Assembly: GCA_964422155.1 (NCBI GenBank)
Contig: CAYQZZ010000087.1
Span: 1-6,602, forward strand
Direction: 5' to 3'
DNA: 6,602 bases
Source of the DNA: JBGPRB01 sp964422155
GTDB taxonomy: Bacteria; Chloroflexota; Dehalococcoidia; Dehalococcoidales; RBG-16-60-22
Part shown: piece by piece, positions 6,051 to 6,602 of the stretch
How positions within the stretch are numbered: position 1 is the first letter of the stretch
How the letters are laid out: each line of letters begins with the position of its first letter
The notes under the pieces: model-generated
The model's database searches: none
What the model was told of the DNA's origin: nothing
What the model saw: only the letters and a program-made list of their open reading frames with translations
Position numbers and translations under genes: made by a program

Positions 6051-6602
6051 CTAAACCTCTATCTTCCCGAACTTCTCCTCCATGGCGGCCTTATCAAATA
6101 TCTTTCCCGTTACATCTTCCGGTTTGGAGTCAGCCAGCATTGCCGGGTATTTCTGCCAGATTATCGGCTCTTCGTAGTCGCTGGTATCCCGGCCTTCCAT
6201 AAAGCTCATGACGACCTCTGTCTTGACGAAGTAGGGCCGGATGCAGGTGATGGCGATGTCCGTTTCCTTCCGCATCTCCCTGGCTAGGCCGAGGGTAAAC
6301 CTCTCCACGCCGGCCTTGGTGACGCCGTAGGCGATGTTCATGCGTATCTGGTGCGCCAGTATCGAGGAGACGTTGATAATCATGCCGCTCTTCTTCTCCA
6401 GCATGTGCGGCAGGACTACCTTGGAGCAGAGGAAGGTGCCGTCCAGGTTGACGGATAGAATCAGCCGCCATCTCCGGTACGGAAGCTGGAGGAAAGAGTC
6501 CTGGGCGGTGACGCCGGCATTATTCACCAGCACGTCAATTTTGCCGAACTTCTCTATGGACTTATTGACGATATTATTGACGTCATCCTCGACGGTGATA
6601 TC
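6051..6602 (-). CDS. Short-chain dehydrogenase/reductase, 5' partial
   Basis: The minus-strand frame is open from the window edge (6602) to a TAG at 6053-6051 and gives 183 residues; about 60-70 N-terminal residues, including the glycine-rich nucleotide-binding motif, lie outside. Classical SDR features, numbered from the first visible residue: DITVEDDV (1-8, after the third strand), NNAG (27-30), the Asn of SVNLDGTF (N52), INVSS with the catalytic Ser (79 or 80), and YGVTK with catalytic Tyr92 and Lys96. The Asn-Ser-Tyr-Lys tetrad is therefore complete and the enzyme should be an active NAD(P)(H)-dependent oxidoreductase. The usual PG after the active site is replaced by RPY in CIRPYFVKTEV. 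The C-terminal segment gives no substrate clue I recognise. GTG 6533 is not the start, because conserved sequence continues upstream of it. The gene converges on the CARDB gene and is probably unrelated to it. Confidence 0.92.
   Translation of the reverse strand, partial: DITVEDDVNNIVNKSIEKFGKIDVLVNNAGVTAQDSFLQLPYRRWRLILSVNLDGTFLCSKVVLPHMLEKKSGMIINVSSILAHQIRMNIAYGVTKAGVERFTLGLAREMRKETDIAITCIRPYFVKTEVVMSFMEGRDTSDYEEPIIWQKYPAMLADSKPEDVTGKIFDKAAMEEKFGKIEV

Noticed and set aside
6067..6554. An 11-base direct repeat CCGAACTTCTC (6067-6077 and 6544-6554) within the SDR gene
   Set aside because: It encodes the similar stretches EKFGKI at two places, is isolated, and is short enough to be coincidence.

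Overview
This window looks like ordinary bacterial chromosome with mixed base composition: fairly GC-rich housekeeping genes and a visibly more AT-rich surface-protein gene. Shine-Dalgarno-led genes, a bacterial-type PlsY acyltransferase, a B-box-like zinc-finger membrane protein, a small 2[4Fe-4S] ferredoxin, a CARDB-repeat surface protein and short palindromic GTCATTC/GAATGAC repeats would all suit an anaerobic environmental bacterium. Chloroflexota, and Dehalococcoidia in particular, is my best guess. It rests on the overall look of the proteins and repeats, not on a marker gene, so treat it as low to moderate confidence.

Layout. Positions 2-817 (+) hold a PHP-domain phosphoesterase cut at its 5' end. 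The gap at 818-1036 carries a nested palindromic, MITE-like element. Positions 1037-2235 (+) hold a two-gene, translationally coupled unit: a divergent PlsY-type acyltransferase whose stop overlaps the start of a zinc-finger/four-helix membrane protein. The gap at 2236-2513 holds a second, more degenerate copy of the palindromic element, followed by a plausible promoter. Positions 2514-2690 (+) hold a 58-residue ferredoxin with a GTG start. After a 162-base gap with another possible promoter comes the dominant feature, 2853-5987 (+). It encodes a 1044-residue secreted, membrane-anchored protein of nine tandem CARDB modules repeating almost exactly every 106 residues (318 bp). A short convergent gap (5988-6050) separates it from a minus-strand short-chain dehydrogenase/reductase (6051-6602), whose N-terminus lies outside the window.

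The genes do not form one evident pathway. The clearest functional pair is plsY plus the zinc-finger membrane protein. The ferredoxin and the CARDB protein look independently transcribed. I see no phage, CRISPR, toxin-antitoxin or defence system. The points most worth a second look are the regular CARDB array with an in-frame G9 tract, the two related palindromic elements, the altered first motif of PlsY and the widened cysteine spacing of the ferredoxin.
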